A stretch of DNA of 36,189 bases from Colimorpha sp964483145 (GTDB lineage Bacteria > Bacteroidota > Bacteroidia > Bacteroidales > P3), in contig CAZAAK010000014.1 of NCBI GenBank assembly GCA_964483145.1, positions 1-36,189 of the forward strand, in the 5' to 3' direction. Both the position numbers and the translations under genes were made by a program. The notes under the pieces were generated by a model that searched no databases, was not told the origin of the DNA, and was given only the letters and a program-made list of their open reading frames with translations. Below, piece by piece: positions 1 to 7,871 of the stretch (positions are counted from its first letter, which is position 1; every line of letters starts with the position of its first letter).

Positions 1-88
1 AATTTTTCTTTCTGCAACCTATGCGGTTGTCTAAAATTCCGGGAGTATTATACTCGACGAGCTTAATCCTCAGAGCGGTCAAGTAAGA

Positions 89-661
89 GTGTATCGTGAT
101 GTACATCGAGTCCTTGAAGCTGTAGCTAAGGCATTCCGTAATGCAAAAGCGGAAAATCTACGTCGATTCTTGGGTGCAATGGAAGATAGATCAAACGAAT
201 ATCTTGAGAAGTTGAGCGCAAACGACTTTCATGGAGAAATTCGTTTACGTCAGACCGCTGACGAGTCTACAGAAATTCGCTTATACAGTTCTAATGGAAC
301 GGAAATAAAAAATCCTTCTGGCTCACAGGAGACGGTAATGTATATGTCTGTTCTCTTTGCAATTTCAGACTTTACCGATGAAAAGAGGGACGAGCATTAT
401 CCTCTTATTTTTGATGCTGCAACATCTTCATTCGGAGACTCCAAGGAGGAAGAATTCTACAATGTGATTGATAAACTGAACAAACAGTGTATTATTGTTA
501 CGAAAGACTTCATTAGCAAGGGACAGTTGCGTCTTGATGAAATAAACAAACTAACATGCGGTGTCTATCGCATCAAAAAAGCGCCTAACTTTGATGACCG
601 CAATATGGCAACAATAAGAACTTTAGTAGAAAAGATAAAGCAATATGGAATCACTATATGA
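89..661 (+). CDS. C-terminal part of a DndD/SMC-like AAA ATPase (5' end outside or broken)
   Basis: The 190 residues look like the C-terminal ATPase lobe of an SbcC/Rad50/DndD-type protein. There is an ABC signature-like segment (PSGSQET, residues 76-82), a Walker B strand ending in Asp (YPLIFD, 104-109), a D-loop-like SSFGD (113-117) and a C-terminal strand IIVTKD. The Walker A lobe and coiled coils would lie upstream, outside the window. GTG at 89 is only the first possible start: coding character continues back to about position 35 (codons for DELNPQSGQ), where an in-frame TAA at 32-34 interrupts it. DndD-family ATPases act in DNA phosphorothioation and related defence systems; assigning this one to such a system is inference. 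It overlaps the next gene by 17 nt, so the two are probably co-translated. The gene is either truncated, frameshifted or affected by a sequence-end error. Confidence 0.6.
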   Translation: MYRDVHRVLEAVAKAFRNAKAENLRRFLGAMEDRSNEYLEKLSANDFHGEIRLRQTADESTEIRLYSSNGTEIKNPSGSQETVMYMSVLFAISDFTDEKRDEHYPLIFDAATSSFGDSKEEEFYNVIDKLNKQCIIVTKDFISKGQLRLDEINKLTCGVYRIKKAPNFDDRNMATIRTLVEKIKQYGITI

Positions 662-1217
662 TGCATGGAGCCGTCGTAACCCGGAATGGGAAGTACGATA
701 CCAAGAGTCTATAATGGATGTTTTTACAGATTATGGTCGAGGAACTACACAATATCAGTCTGTAAGGGGAAAGACTTTTGGCGCTGGATATGAAGCGTAT
801 ATCATTGCTTTCTTCATTGGTCTATACTTTGACCAAACCAAGCCTTTGGTTGAAGATAAAGCCAAGCGTAAGACCTATGGCCAGCCAATACAGTATTGGG
901 GAAATCAAGAAAATAGGCTCGGACGTAAGTCCTATGGTCAAATACGCGAATATATCTTCGCAGCTTTAATAGCGAAAACAGATATCGACCTCATTGCGTT
1001 AGATAAAGGCGAGGTAACTATCCAAAAAGTTGTTGATCAATTGATTATAAAAATGGAACAGTATGCCAACTTCGGCTTTTCGTATATGCAGGAAAAGATG
1101 GAAACTGACCCAAACTATTTCTTCAAGGAAACAGCGTTTCTTCATGTGTTCATGTCGTTTTTAAAGCTGAAAGAAGATACTGATAACGGGGATGATCAAT
1201 TGGAAGAACTTGAATAG
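645..1217 (+). CDS. Unrecognised protein coupled to the DndD-like ATPase
   Basis: This 190-residue soluble protein has no signal peptide or clear membrane helix. I do not recognise the family. Visible features are a conserved-looking block GYEAYIIAFFIGLYFDQ (residues 48-64), a PIQYWGNQE block near 82-90, an aromatic FGFSYMQEK block, and an acidic tail. The start codon lies inside the upstream ATPase gene (17-nt overlap, different frame), which suggests translational coupling and a shared role. In Dnd-type operons the gene after the ATPase is dndE, but DndE is usually nearer 110-130 residues and this sequence does not obviously match it. It could be a specificity or accessory factor of a defence cassette. 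The gene meets the lipoprotein gene tail to tail, with only 18 bp between them. Confidence 0.7.
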   Translation: MESLYDAWSRRNPEWEVRYQESIMDVFTDYGRGTTQYQSVRGKTFGAGYEAYIIAFFIGLYFDQTKPLVEDKAKRKTYGQPIQYWGNQENRLGRKSYGQIREYIFAALIAKTDIDLIALDKGEVTIQKVVDQLIIKMEQYANFGFSYMQEKMETDPNYFFKETAFLHVFMSFLKLKEDTDNGDDQLEELE

Positions 1218-1235
1218 TATAATGGAATATTGTCG

Positions 1236-1856
1236 TTATCCGTTTGTCGTCTTTCCGAGCCATTCCTCCACCTCTTTTTGCCGTTGGCGGGCCTCCTGGC
1301 TGAAGGAGTCGTCTGCCGAAAGGATGGTGGAGAGGTAGTTGCGCCATTCTTCGGACTGGAAGTATTGGCGTTGTTTGTGGATGTATTGCTGCATCTGTTG
1401 GAGGGTGTTGTCGTAGTCGGCAATAAGCCATCGGCTGCCTTGGCGAAGTAGGGTTAGGGTGTGCTCCCGCTCTTGGCCGGACTGATTGAGGTAGAACTCG
1501 ATAAGAACAAAGTTGCCCGAGTCGGCACAGCGGGTGATGGAATAGTTGAACTGTCCGTCCCAGTCGCCGTTTCCGGAGACGAAATAGTAGAGCCAGTCGT
1601 CGGAGCCGATTTGGCCGATGGCGTCGCTTGGCACTGCCCAAGCCTGCTGCAACAGGGAGTAGTATTGAGGGGTGAGGTATTCCTCCGACCCCGGATTGAT
1701 GCCATGGTCCGGGATGGCTTTGAGCAGTTCCAGGAACTGCTCGGCGGAAGGGGCTTCCCCGCTTTTGCTGTTGGCAGAACCAGAGCCCTTGGCGCTGCAG
1801 GAAGCAATGCCAAGGGCCACTAGGGCGGCAAGTAAAGCCGCAAGGAGCTGTTTCAT
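1236..1856 (-). CDS. Lipoprotein of unknown function
   Basis: A 206-residue exported protein. The N-terminus has a basic start, a hydrophobic Leu/Ala stretch and the lipobox GIASC, so Cys20 should be lipidated. The mature part begins with a Ser/Gly-rich linker. The rest (EEYLTPQYYSLLQQAW, a paired-Trp DDWLYYF block, then alternating strands ending in RWLIADYDN) resembles NTF2-like/DUF3828-type envelope proteins, which is a fold guess only. It starts 3 nt after the stop of the OmpH-like gene and is the last gene of the minus-strand envelope cluster. The function is unknown. Confidence 0.75.
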   Translation of the reverse strand: MKQLLAALLAALVALGIASCSAKGSGSANSKSGEAPSAEQFLELLKAIPDHGINPGSEEYLTPQYYSLLQQAWAVPSDAIGQIGSDDWLYYFVSGNGDWDGQFNYSITRCADSGNFVLIEFYLNQSGQEREHTLTLLRQGSRWLIADYDNTLQQMQQYIHKQRQYFQSEEWRNYLSTILSADDSFSQEARQRQKEVEEWLGKTTNG

Positions 1857-1859
1857 CTG

Positions 1860-2630
1860 TTATTGTTTCTTGGCCTTGACCTGCTGATACTCCTTATTGA
1901 GGCCGTCGATGATTTCGCTGGTGATGTCCATGGCGGGGTTCATGTAGAGCGAAGGACTGTCGTTGAAGGTTTTGCGGAGGATGATGTCGAACTGCTGGTT
2001 GTCGGCGTTGTACTCGCGAACGAAGGCAAAGATGCGGTTGAGGAGCTCGATGTTGGAGTCCATCTGTTTTTGGAGGACTTTGGCACTGAGCTCCTGCTCC
2101 AGTGTGGAGAGTTTGTCGGCGCGGGCTTTTAGTTCGGCCTCGGTCTCTTGCTGTTTGCTGAGGGTCATGTTTTCGCCGGTTTTCAGGAAGTTTTGGTAGT
2201 CGTTTTGGAATTTGGTCACTTGCTGGCGATAGTTTTTCTCCTGGGCATCCTTGTAGGCGTTGAGCTCGGCCTCGAGGTCTTTGGCGTAGTCGTACTTGGC
2301 TAGGAGTGAGTCGCTGTCGACGTAGGCAATTTTCAGTTGGCCGCCCTTGGCAACAACGGGCGCGGTGGCGTTGGGGTTGGCCTTGCTAGGGTTTTTGGCA
2401 CCGATGCCGGTGAAGTGGAAGACGTAGAGCAACACGAGGCCCACGAGGAGCACTAGGTTGCAGGCAAGCAGGGCTTTGTTGCAGCTGCAAGCGGGTTGTT
2501 TTGCACTGACGGGTGTGGCATTATTGGGGGTCTGCGCCACGTTGCTGGGTGCCTCATCACAGTTGGACTGTGCCATGTTGCAGGGATTGCTGTTATTAAC
2601 GGGGGTTGGGGCGTTTTGATAGGTTTCCAT
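1860..2630 (-). CDS. OmpH/Skp-like protein with an N-terminal membrane anchor
   Basis: A 256-residue protein whose C-terminal part (about residue 99 on) has the OmpH/Skp layout: a strand KIAYVDSDSLL, a long charged coiled coil (about 115-205) and a terminal strand/helix region. OmpH/Skp proteins are periplasmic chaperones for outer-membrane proteins. Unusually there is no cleavable signal peptide. Residues 1-50 are polar, Asn/Pro-rich and contain several Cys (C17, C24, C48, C50, C57), followed by one membrane helix (about 53-74) and a linker. The likely topology is N-in with the coiled coil outside the cytoplasm. The gene lies 31 bp after gltX and 3 bp before the lipoprotein gene. Confidence 0.78.
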   Translation of the reverse strand: METYQNAPTPVNNSNPCNMAQSNCDEAPSNVAQTPNNATPVSAKQPACSCNKALLACNLVLLVGLVLLYVFHFTGIGAKNPSKANPNATAPVVAKGGQLKIAYVDSDSLLAKYDYAKDLEAELNAYKDAQEKNYRQQVTKFQNDYQNFLKTGENMTLSKQQETEAELKARADKLSTLEQELSAKVLQKQMDSNIELLNRIFAFVREYNADNQQFDIILRKTFNDSPSLYMNPAMDITSEIIDGLNKEYQQVKAKKQ

Positions 2631-2661
2631 ATCGAATGTAAATAATGTTTTGATGTTTGTA

Positions 2662-4197
2662 TTATTGCTGTTCTACTTCGCCAATGGTGTCGATGGCGCG
2701 TTGCAGGCGGGCGATGGTTTCCTGCTTGCCGATGATCATAACTAGGGTGAGCATGTCGGGGCCTACGGTAGTGCCGACAACGGCCAGGCGCATGGAGTTC
2801 ATAATCTGGCCCATGTTCAAGCCGTTGGCTTTGATGTAGTCCTCCAGGAGCGCTTGGTGGATGGCTTGGTAGTCGAAGGGGACGGTGTTGAGGATTTCGA
2901 TGACCTTGGCCATGTGCTGGGTCATGCCGGGTTTCCAGCGCTTGCTGACGGCCTTGGGGTCGTACTCGGTGGGGGCTACAAAGAAATAATGAGTCTGCTC
3001 CCAAAGCTCCTGCGGAAAGTTGAGGCGCTCCTTCATTAGGCCCACCACCCGGACCACATAGTCGCGCGGGGCGTCGATGCCGTGTTGCTGCAACTGAGGC
3101 AGGAACATGTCGGCCAAACGCTCATCGCTGCATCGTTGCAGATACTCGTGGTTGAACCATTTGGCCTTTTCGATATTGAATTTGGCACCGCTCTTGCTGA
3201 TGTGGCTGATGCTGAAAAGCCGGATAAGTTCATCCATGGTCATTAGCTCCTGATCGTTGCCGGGGTTCCAGCCCAGCAGAGCTAACATATTGACCACAGC
3301 TTCGGGTAGATAGCCTCTCTCGCGGTAACCGCTACTAATCTCACCCGTTTGGGGGTTCTTCCAGTCGAGGGGGAAGACGGGGAACCCAAGGCGGTCGCCG
3401 TCGCGCTTGCTGAGCTTGCCGTTGCCATCGGGCTTGAGCAGTAGGGGCAGGTGGGCAAACTGGGGCATGGTGTCCTCCCAACCGAAAGCCTTGTAGAGCA
3501 TCACGTGTAGCGGTGCCGAGGGCAACCATTCCTCACCGCGAATGACATGCGAAATCTCCATCAAGTGGTCGTCGACAATGTTGGCTAGGTGGTAGGTGGG
3601 CATGCCATCGGACTTGAAGAGCACCTTGTCGTCGAGTAGGCGGCTGTTCATAGTTACATCGCCCCGAATGAGGTCGTGGACGGTGATATCGGTGTTGTCG
3701 GGGAATTTGAAACGCACCACGTAGGGCTCTTGGGAATCGAGGCGTTGCTGCACTTCGCCCGCAGGCAGCGAGAGGCTGTTTTCCATGCTAGAGCGTGTGT
3801 TGCAGTCGTATTGAAAGGTCTTTTTCTGGGCTTCGTACTCCTTGCGCCGGGCTTCGAGGGCTTCGGGCTTGTCGAAAGCATAGTAGGCCCAGCCATCGCG
3901 GATTAGTTGCTCGGCATACTGGCGGTAGAGGGGTTTGCGGTCGCTCTGGCGGTAGGGGCCGTATTTGCCACCAATATGGACTCCCTCGTCGAACTTGATG
4001 CCCAACCAGTCGAGTGCCTCGATGATGTAGTCCTCGGCTCCGGGGACAAAGCGGGTCTGGTCGGTGTCCTCGATGCGGAGAATCATGTCACCGCCATTTT
4101 GACGGGCGAAAAGATAGTTGTACAAAGCAGTGCGGACACCGCCAATGTGTAGCGGGCCTGTGGGGCTGGGTGCGAAACGGACGCGGACTTTTCTCAT
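2662..4197 (-). CDS. gltX: Glutamyl-tRNA synthetase
   Basis: Class I aminoacyl-tRNA synthetase that charges tRNA-Glu, 511 residues. The ATP-binding HIGH-type signature is HIGG at residues 17-20 within PSPTGPLHIGG, and the second signature KLSKR is at 261-265. The C-terminal half is the helical anticodon-binding region. The start chosen gives the standard MRKVRVRFAPSPTG N-terminus; an in-frame upstream ATG would add 17 unlikely residues rich in Lys/Gln. The length is normal for the family. The gene sits in the middle of an envelope gene cluster on the same strand, 97 bp after the glycosyltransferase, so it may have its own promoter in that gap, although I found no clear box. Confidence 0.96.
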   Translation of the reverse strand: MRKVRVRFAPSPTGPLHIGGVRTALYNYLFARQNGGDMILRIEDTDQTRFVPGAEDYIIEALDWLGIKFDEGVHIGGKYGPYRQSDRKPLYRQYAEQLIRDGWAYYAFDKPEALEARRKEYEAQKKTFQYDCNTRSSMENSLSLPAGEVQQRLDSQEPYVVRFKFPDNTDITVHDLIRGDVTMNSRLLDDKVLFKSDGMPTYHLANIVDDHLMEISHVIRGEEWLPSAPLHVMLYKAFGWEDTMPQFAHLPLLLKPDGNGKLSKRDGDRLGFPVFPLDWKNPQTGEISSGYRERGYLPEAVVNMLALLGWNPGNDQELMTMDELIRLFSISHISKSGAKFNIEKAKWFNHEYLQRCSDERLADMFLPQLQQHGIDAPRDYVVRVVGLMKERLNFPQELWEQTHYFFVAPTEYDPKAVSKRWKPGMTQHMAKVIEILNTVPFDYQAIHQALLEDYIKANGLNMGQIMNSMRLAVVGTTVGPDMLTLVMIIGKQETIARLQRAIDTIGEVEQQ

Positions 4198-4294
4198 GAT
4201 ATGTTGTTTGTTTTGTTTTTTTTGACGTTGACAATATATTGTTTCCAAAACGGGGTTGCATGCCCCCAGATGCCCCCGACAGTGAGGTAGCGAA

Positions 4295-5299
4295 TTATTT
4301 TTTTAGGGTGCTGTATTGTTTTTTGTGCAGGAGGTAGTAGTCGACGAGCAGATGACCTGGATAGATGCAGGAAACTTGATGTGGGTTGAGCGCGGCGCGC
4401 TTCTTCCGGAGGCTGGGCTTGCGCTTGCGGTACTGGCGGTGGGCCTGGAATACGGCCTGAAATTCCCTCGGTTTTCGCTCTGCCAGAAATTTGACAGCGG
4501 CCACATAATCGAGCATAATGCGTATGGTCAACACCCAAAGGCGATGCCCCGCAGGCAAATTTTTGTAGAGCATGCAGAGGTTGTTGCGAAAGTTGAGATA
4601 GGTCTTGTGGGGGTTGGACTTTGGCAAGGTGCCGCCGCCTAGATGATAGACTGCCGACCTAGGGCAGTATTCTACACGGTAGCCTAGGTTCTTGGCGCGC
4701 CAACAGAAGTCGATTTCCTCCATGTGGGCAAAGAAATCGCCGTCGAGGCCACCAAGGCGGTGCCAGAGGTCGGAGCGGACAAACATGGCAGCGCCAGAAG
4801 CCCAAAAAATCTCACAGGCATCATCGTACTGGCCTTGATCCTTCTCCACCGTGTCAAAGATGCGTCCGCGGCAGAACGGGTACCCGTAGCGGTCGATAAA
4901 ACCTCCTGCAGCACCGGCATATTCAAAAGTATCGTGCTGGTTGTACATGAGCAATTTGGGCTGGCAGATGGCAGTTTTGGGGTGCTGCTGCATCTGCTCG
5001 ACGACAGGCTCAATCCAGTGGGGCGACACCTCCACGTCGTCGTTGAGTAGCACATAGCAGTCGGCCTCAACTTGTGCAAGAGCCCGGTTGTAGCCTTCGG
5101 CAAAGCCGTAGTTGCGCTCGAGCTGGATAATGCGAAGGCTAGGGTAGTGGGTACGGAGAAACACGATGGAGTCGTCGGTGGAGCCGTTATCGGCAACAAT
5201 GACTTCCGCATCGCCAGTGGTGTTGGCTACGACCGAGGGGAGAAACCTCTCCATCATGTGCCTGCCGTTCCAGTTGAGGATAACTACTGCAGTGTGCAT
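4295..5299 (-). CDS. Family 2 glycosyltransferase (rhamnosyltransferase-like)
   Basis: A 334-residue GT-A fold enzyme that transfers a sugar from a nucleotide-sugar donor, probably to a surface glycan. It begins directly with the nucleotide-binding strand (AVVILNWNG, residues 4-12). The D37-N38 pair in VADNGSTDDS and the metal-binding LNDDVEV (D87, D88) are present. A later block (HMEEIDFCWRAKNLGY) matches the WbbL/rhamnosyltransferase type of GT2 enzyme. The basic, helical C-terminus (about 285-320) is typical of membrane-associated members. It follows the lipid A acyltransferase by 17 bp, which suggests LPS or surface-glycan assembly. The exact sugar and acceptor cannot be told. Confidence 0.9.
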   Translation of the reverse strand: MHTAVVILNWNGRHMMERFLPSVVANTTGDAEVIVADNGSTDDSIVFLRTHYPSLRIIQLERNYGFAEGYNRALAQVEADCYVLLNDDVEVSPHWIEPVVEQMQQHPKTAICQPKLLMYNQHDTFEYAGAAGGFIDRYGYPFCRGRIFDTVEKDQGQYDDACEIFWASGAAMFVRSDLWHRLGGLDGDFFAHMEEIDFCWRAKNLGYRVEYCPRSAVYHLGGGTLPKSNPHKTYLNFRNNLCMLYKNLPAGHRLWVLTIRIMLDYVAAVKFLAERKPREFQAVFQAHRQYRKRKPSLRKKRAALNPHQVSCIYPGHLLVDYYLLHKKQYSTLKK

Positions 5300-5316
5300 T
5301 TCTCTGGGAGTGTCGG

Positions 5317-6207
5317 TTATTGGTTGTTAGGTGTGGTTTGGCTGGTTTGACCAGTTGTAGGCATGTTCGATTTTTCGGGTGAAGCCATCAGAGGCATGTC
5401 GGCAGGTCGCTTGCGCTTCCAGCGTTTGTGGGACCAAAGCCAGTATTGCGGAGCCCGGTTGATGGTGTCGCTCAGGAGTTGGACGTAGCGGGCAGTGATG
5501 GCATATTGCGGCACTTGGTCGGGTTGTTCGCATAGGGGGGAAAAACGCACCTGATAGTGGCCTCGGCGGACCTTGTCAACCTCATAGTAGATGACGGGCA
5601 GGTTGTATTTGCGGGCAAAGTATTCAGCGCCATAGAGGAATGGGGTCTCCTGGTGCATGAAGAGGGTCCAATAGGACTTGTGCTCGTTGCTAGGTGCTTG
5701 GTCGCTAAGCATCATATAGGCGCAAGGCACGTGGTGCTCTTGGTAATAGGCAACAGTCTGGCGGACATTGGTTTGGTCGACAATCTCGGTGCCAAAACGC
5801 GAACGACGTCGGGTGATGTAGCTCGCCACAGATTTGTTGTTGAGGGGTTTGCCTACCCCAATGGCGTGGAGGTGAACTTGGAAGTTGAGGGAGGAAACCA
5901 TGTATTCCCAATTGTTATAGTGAGAAGACATCAAAATGACACTCTGCCCCTTTTCGTAGTAGGCATTGATTAGCTGCCGGTTGGTAAAATGGTATCGCTG
6001 GAGTATGCTACGGGGCGAGGCGTATAAATTGTGGATGCCTTCAACCATAAGGTCGCAGATATGGTGGTAGTAAGCTTTCTCAATCCGATGCAACTCGCTA
6101 GGCGTACGGCTAGGGTAGGCATTGCACAAATTGGAGCGCGTTACCTTCACGCGGTATCGCACCAAATAGTATACAATCAAGTAAAGTATGTCGGACAGGA
6201 ACTTCAA
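5317..6207 (-). CDS. Lipid A (LpxL/HtrB-type) acyltransferase
   Basis: A 296-residue member of the lysophospholipid/lipid A acyltransferase family, which adds secondary acyl chains to lipid A at the inner membrane. The catalytic HX4(D/E) motif is H96-Y-N-N-W-E101. The N-terminal membrane segment is SDILYLIVYYLV (residues 5-16), followed by the family-typical basic stretch and NLCNAYPS. The first codon of this frame is TTG; homology to the usual N-terminus (RVLKFLSDILY) seems to continue upstream of it, up to an in-frame stop at 6250-6252, so the protein is 20-30 residues short or starts at a non-standard codon. It lies 11 bp after the GWxTD gene and 17 bp before the glycosyltransferase. Confidence 0.88.
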   Translation of the reverse strand: MKFLSDILYLIVYYLVRYRVKVTRSNLCNAYPSRTPSELHRIEKAYYHHICDLMVEGIHNLYASPRSILQRYHFTNRQLINAYYEKGQSVILMSSHYNNWEYMVSSLNFQVHLHAIGVGKPLNNKSVASYITRRRSRFGTEIVDQTNVRQTVAYYQEHHVPCAYMMLSDQAPSNEHKSYWTLFMHQETPFLYGAEYFARKYNLPVIYYEVDKVRRGHYQVRFSPLCEQPDQVPQYAITARYVQLLSDTINRAPQYWLWSHKRWKRKRPADMPLMASPEKSNMPTTGQTSQTTPNNQ

Positions 6208-6218
6208 TACCCGAGCTG

Positions 6219-7745
6219 TTAAAATCCACGTTCGAACTGTTCCCCTACCTCACCTGAGGAGCCCTCGTCAAGCTGTTTTTGACTGAGGTCGCGCTCCCAA
6301 TCGGAGGTGCGCACCTCACCGCGGGCGCTAGAGTTGAGGAGCTTGTAGTAACCGCTCCGGAATTGGTCCCAAAAGAGGAACACCCGGTTGGAATAGTCGT
6401 TGGGCAGTTGGTTGTAGCGCCAAAGCTGGTAGGGAAGGTAGTGAATGATGCCCTGGTTCTTGTCGTCGTTGGCATTGTAGTCCAACGAACCGACAGTTTT
6501 CTCGTAGTTGCCGGACTTGCGGCTGAACGGTGCGGCAAAATTCTTCTCGTCGCGCACGAAGTCTGGCGGACCGTATTGCAAGTAAACGCGACCGAAATCG
6601 GTGCGATAGCCGGGGGTCTTGGGGTAGGTGAAATGCTTGGTTACATAGTCCAAGCGCTGTTGGTAGTCGGCCCATTCGCCCTCGGGGTCGATGGCGCTGC
6701 GGCGATGCCAGAAATGATAGAAGAAGGTTTGCTTGGCGGACAGACTAGTGTCCCGCATGATGGTTTTGGCAATGGCAATTTCTTGGTTAGAGGCAATGGG
6801 ATAGAGCGCATCGATGTAGAAGTTGAGTTGTTCCTTGTCCTTGAGTAGAGTTACAAAGGAAACGGCTACATCTTCTTCCGTAACATCGTTGTCGGTCGTG
6901 ACATTGGGGTTGGAACGCATGAAGGACATCTCGCGTTTAAACAACACCTGCTGCTCAGCGTTAAAGACCTCGGCCACCAGATTATAGTTGCCGGAGGGTA
7001 ATTTTTCGATGTCGAGGGTGGTGTAGATGGGCACGTTGGCTTTGGTCTTGGCACGGCTGACGGAGTGGCTGAAACCGGGGATGGGTCGATGGGTCTCTTT
7101 CTTTTCGATATAAAGGTTCACCGTGAAGCCTTTGCCGCCAAGCTCTTGGTCCAAATTGTAGAGTTCGAAGTAGGGGTGGAGCTGGGTGACAGAGGCGGGG
7201 ATATAATCGTTGAAGTAAGGCACCATGTCGTAGCCGTTGCGCGAAAGCATGTTTTCGTTGGTGGTGGGGGTGGCTGAACTCATCAACTGGATGTTGGACA
7301 TGGATGGTTTGCCTTTCTCGAAGAAGATTACCAACTTGTCGTTGTAGATAAAAGGCTTGTCCTCGGAGGCTTTGTCGTGGAGAATTAGCTGCAGGTCGTA
7401 GATGCCGTTGGGGAGGGCGAACCGGTGGAGGTCCATGAAAGTGAAATTGGTGGTAGTGTCGCTAGATGTGGCAGGGCTGATTAAGTCGCGCTTTTTAAGG
7501 TAGACAATGGAGTCTCCGCTACGGACCACGATGGCTACTTCCACAGTGGCGCGGTATTGGTCGTTGTCGCTTTGCACAAAATTGAGCGTCCATGCCCGAA
7601 AATCGAGGTAGGTCTCAACGTAGGGCTGATTGCTGGCGGGAATATAGAATGTACTATAGCCAAAAAGGGCAGAGAGGTGCTTTTCGGCAGCAAACACTGT
7701 GGTGGCCAGCATGGCGGCTAGGAGGATGGTAATGAACTTCTTCAT
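6219..7745 (-). CDS. GWxTD domain-containing exported protein
   Basis: A 508-residue protein with a classic signal peptide (MKKFITILLAAMLATTVFA, cleaved before AEKH). The C-terminal third carries the GWxTD-type signature in the form GYRTDFGRVYLQYGPPD, followed by a region ending in WRYNQLPNDYSNRVFLFWD. GWxTD proteins are common in Bacteroidota and Acidobacteriota; their function is poorly known, and they are assumed to be envelope proteins. The middle part is beta-rich with repeats of the type YDLQLILHD / YNLVAEVFN, which look like immunoglobulin-like strands. I chose the start at the ATG giving the signal peptide; an upstream in-frame ATG adds 17 basic residues that would spoil it. First gene of the minus-strand cluster, divergent from rdgB. 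Confidence 0.85.
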   Translation of the reverse strand: MKKFITILLAAMLATTVFAAEKHLSALFGYSTFYIPASNQPYVETYLDFRAWTLNFVQSDNDQYRATVEVAIVVRSGDSIVYLKKRDLISPATSSDTTTNFTFMDLHRFALPNGIYDLQLILHDKASEDKPFIYNDKLVIFFEKGKPSMSNIQLMSSATPTTNENMLSRNGYDMVPYFNDYIPASVTQLHPYFELYNLDQELGGKGFTVNLYIEKKETHRPIPGFSHSVSRAKTKANVPIYTTLDIEKLPSGNYNLVAEVFNAEQQVLFKREMSFMRSNPNVTTDNDVTEEDVAVSFVTLLKDKEQLNFYIDALYPIASNQEIAIAKTIMRDTSLSAKQTFFYHFWHRRSAIDPEGEWADYQQRLDYVTKHFTYPKTPGYRTDFGRVYLQYGPPDFVRDEKNFAAPFSRKSGNYEKTVGSLDYNANDDKNQGIIHYLPYQLWRYNQLPNDYSNRVFLFWDQFRSGYYKLLNSSARGEVRTSDWERDLSQKQLDEGSSGEVGEQFERGF

Positions 7746-7857
7746 AAAGTGTCTCTTTTTTGTCTTGTATAGTCTTACGTTAACGCCGGTTTGCACAAGA
7801 TATTGTATAACACTAGCTTTTTATTGCGTGCAAAAACGGATATTTCAAAAAAAATCG

Positions 7858-7865
7858 TACCTTTG
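7858..7865 (+). promoter_or_regulatory. Bacteroidetes -7 box upstream of rdgB
   Basis: The sequence TACCTTTG fits the -7 consensus TAnnTTTG exactly. The usual upstream TTTG at 19-21 bp is missing; the nearest TTG (7824-7826) is 31 bp away. Only 6 bp separate the box from the rdgB ATG, so transcription from it would give a leaderless or nearly leaderless mRNA. Confidence 0.55.
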
Positions 7866-7871
7866 CATGGT

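Noticed and set aside
1150..1641. 163-codon minus-strand frame
   Set aside because: It lies across the lipoprotein gene in another frame and is Pro/Arg-rich, typical of a shadow of GC-rich coding sequence. The lipoprotein frame has a signal peptide and lipobox.
2453..3004. 183-codon minus-strand frame
   Set aside because: It spans the end of gltX and the start of the OmpH-like gene out of frame and has shadow-like composition (His/Pro/Arg-rich).
6279..6848. 189-codon plus-strand frame
   Set aside because: It is antisense to the GWxTD gene, Val/Glu-rich, with no recognisable domain or promoter.
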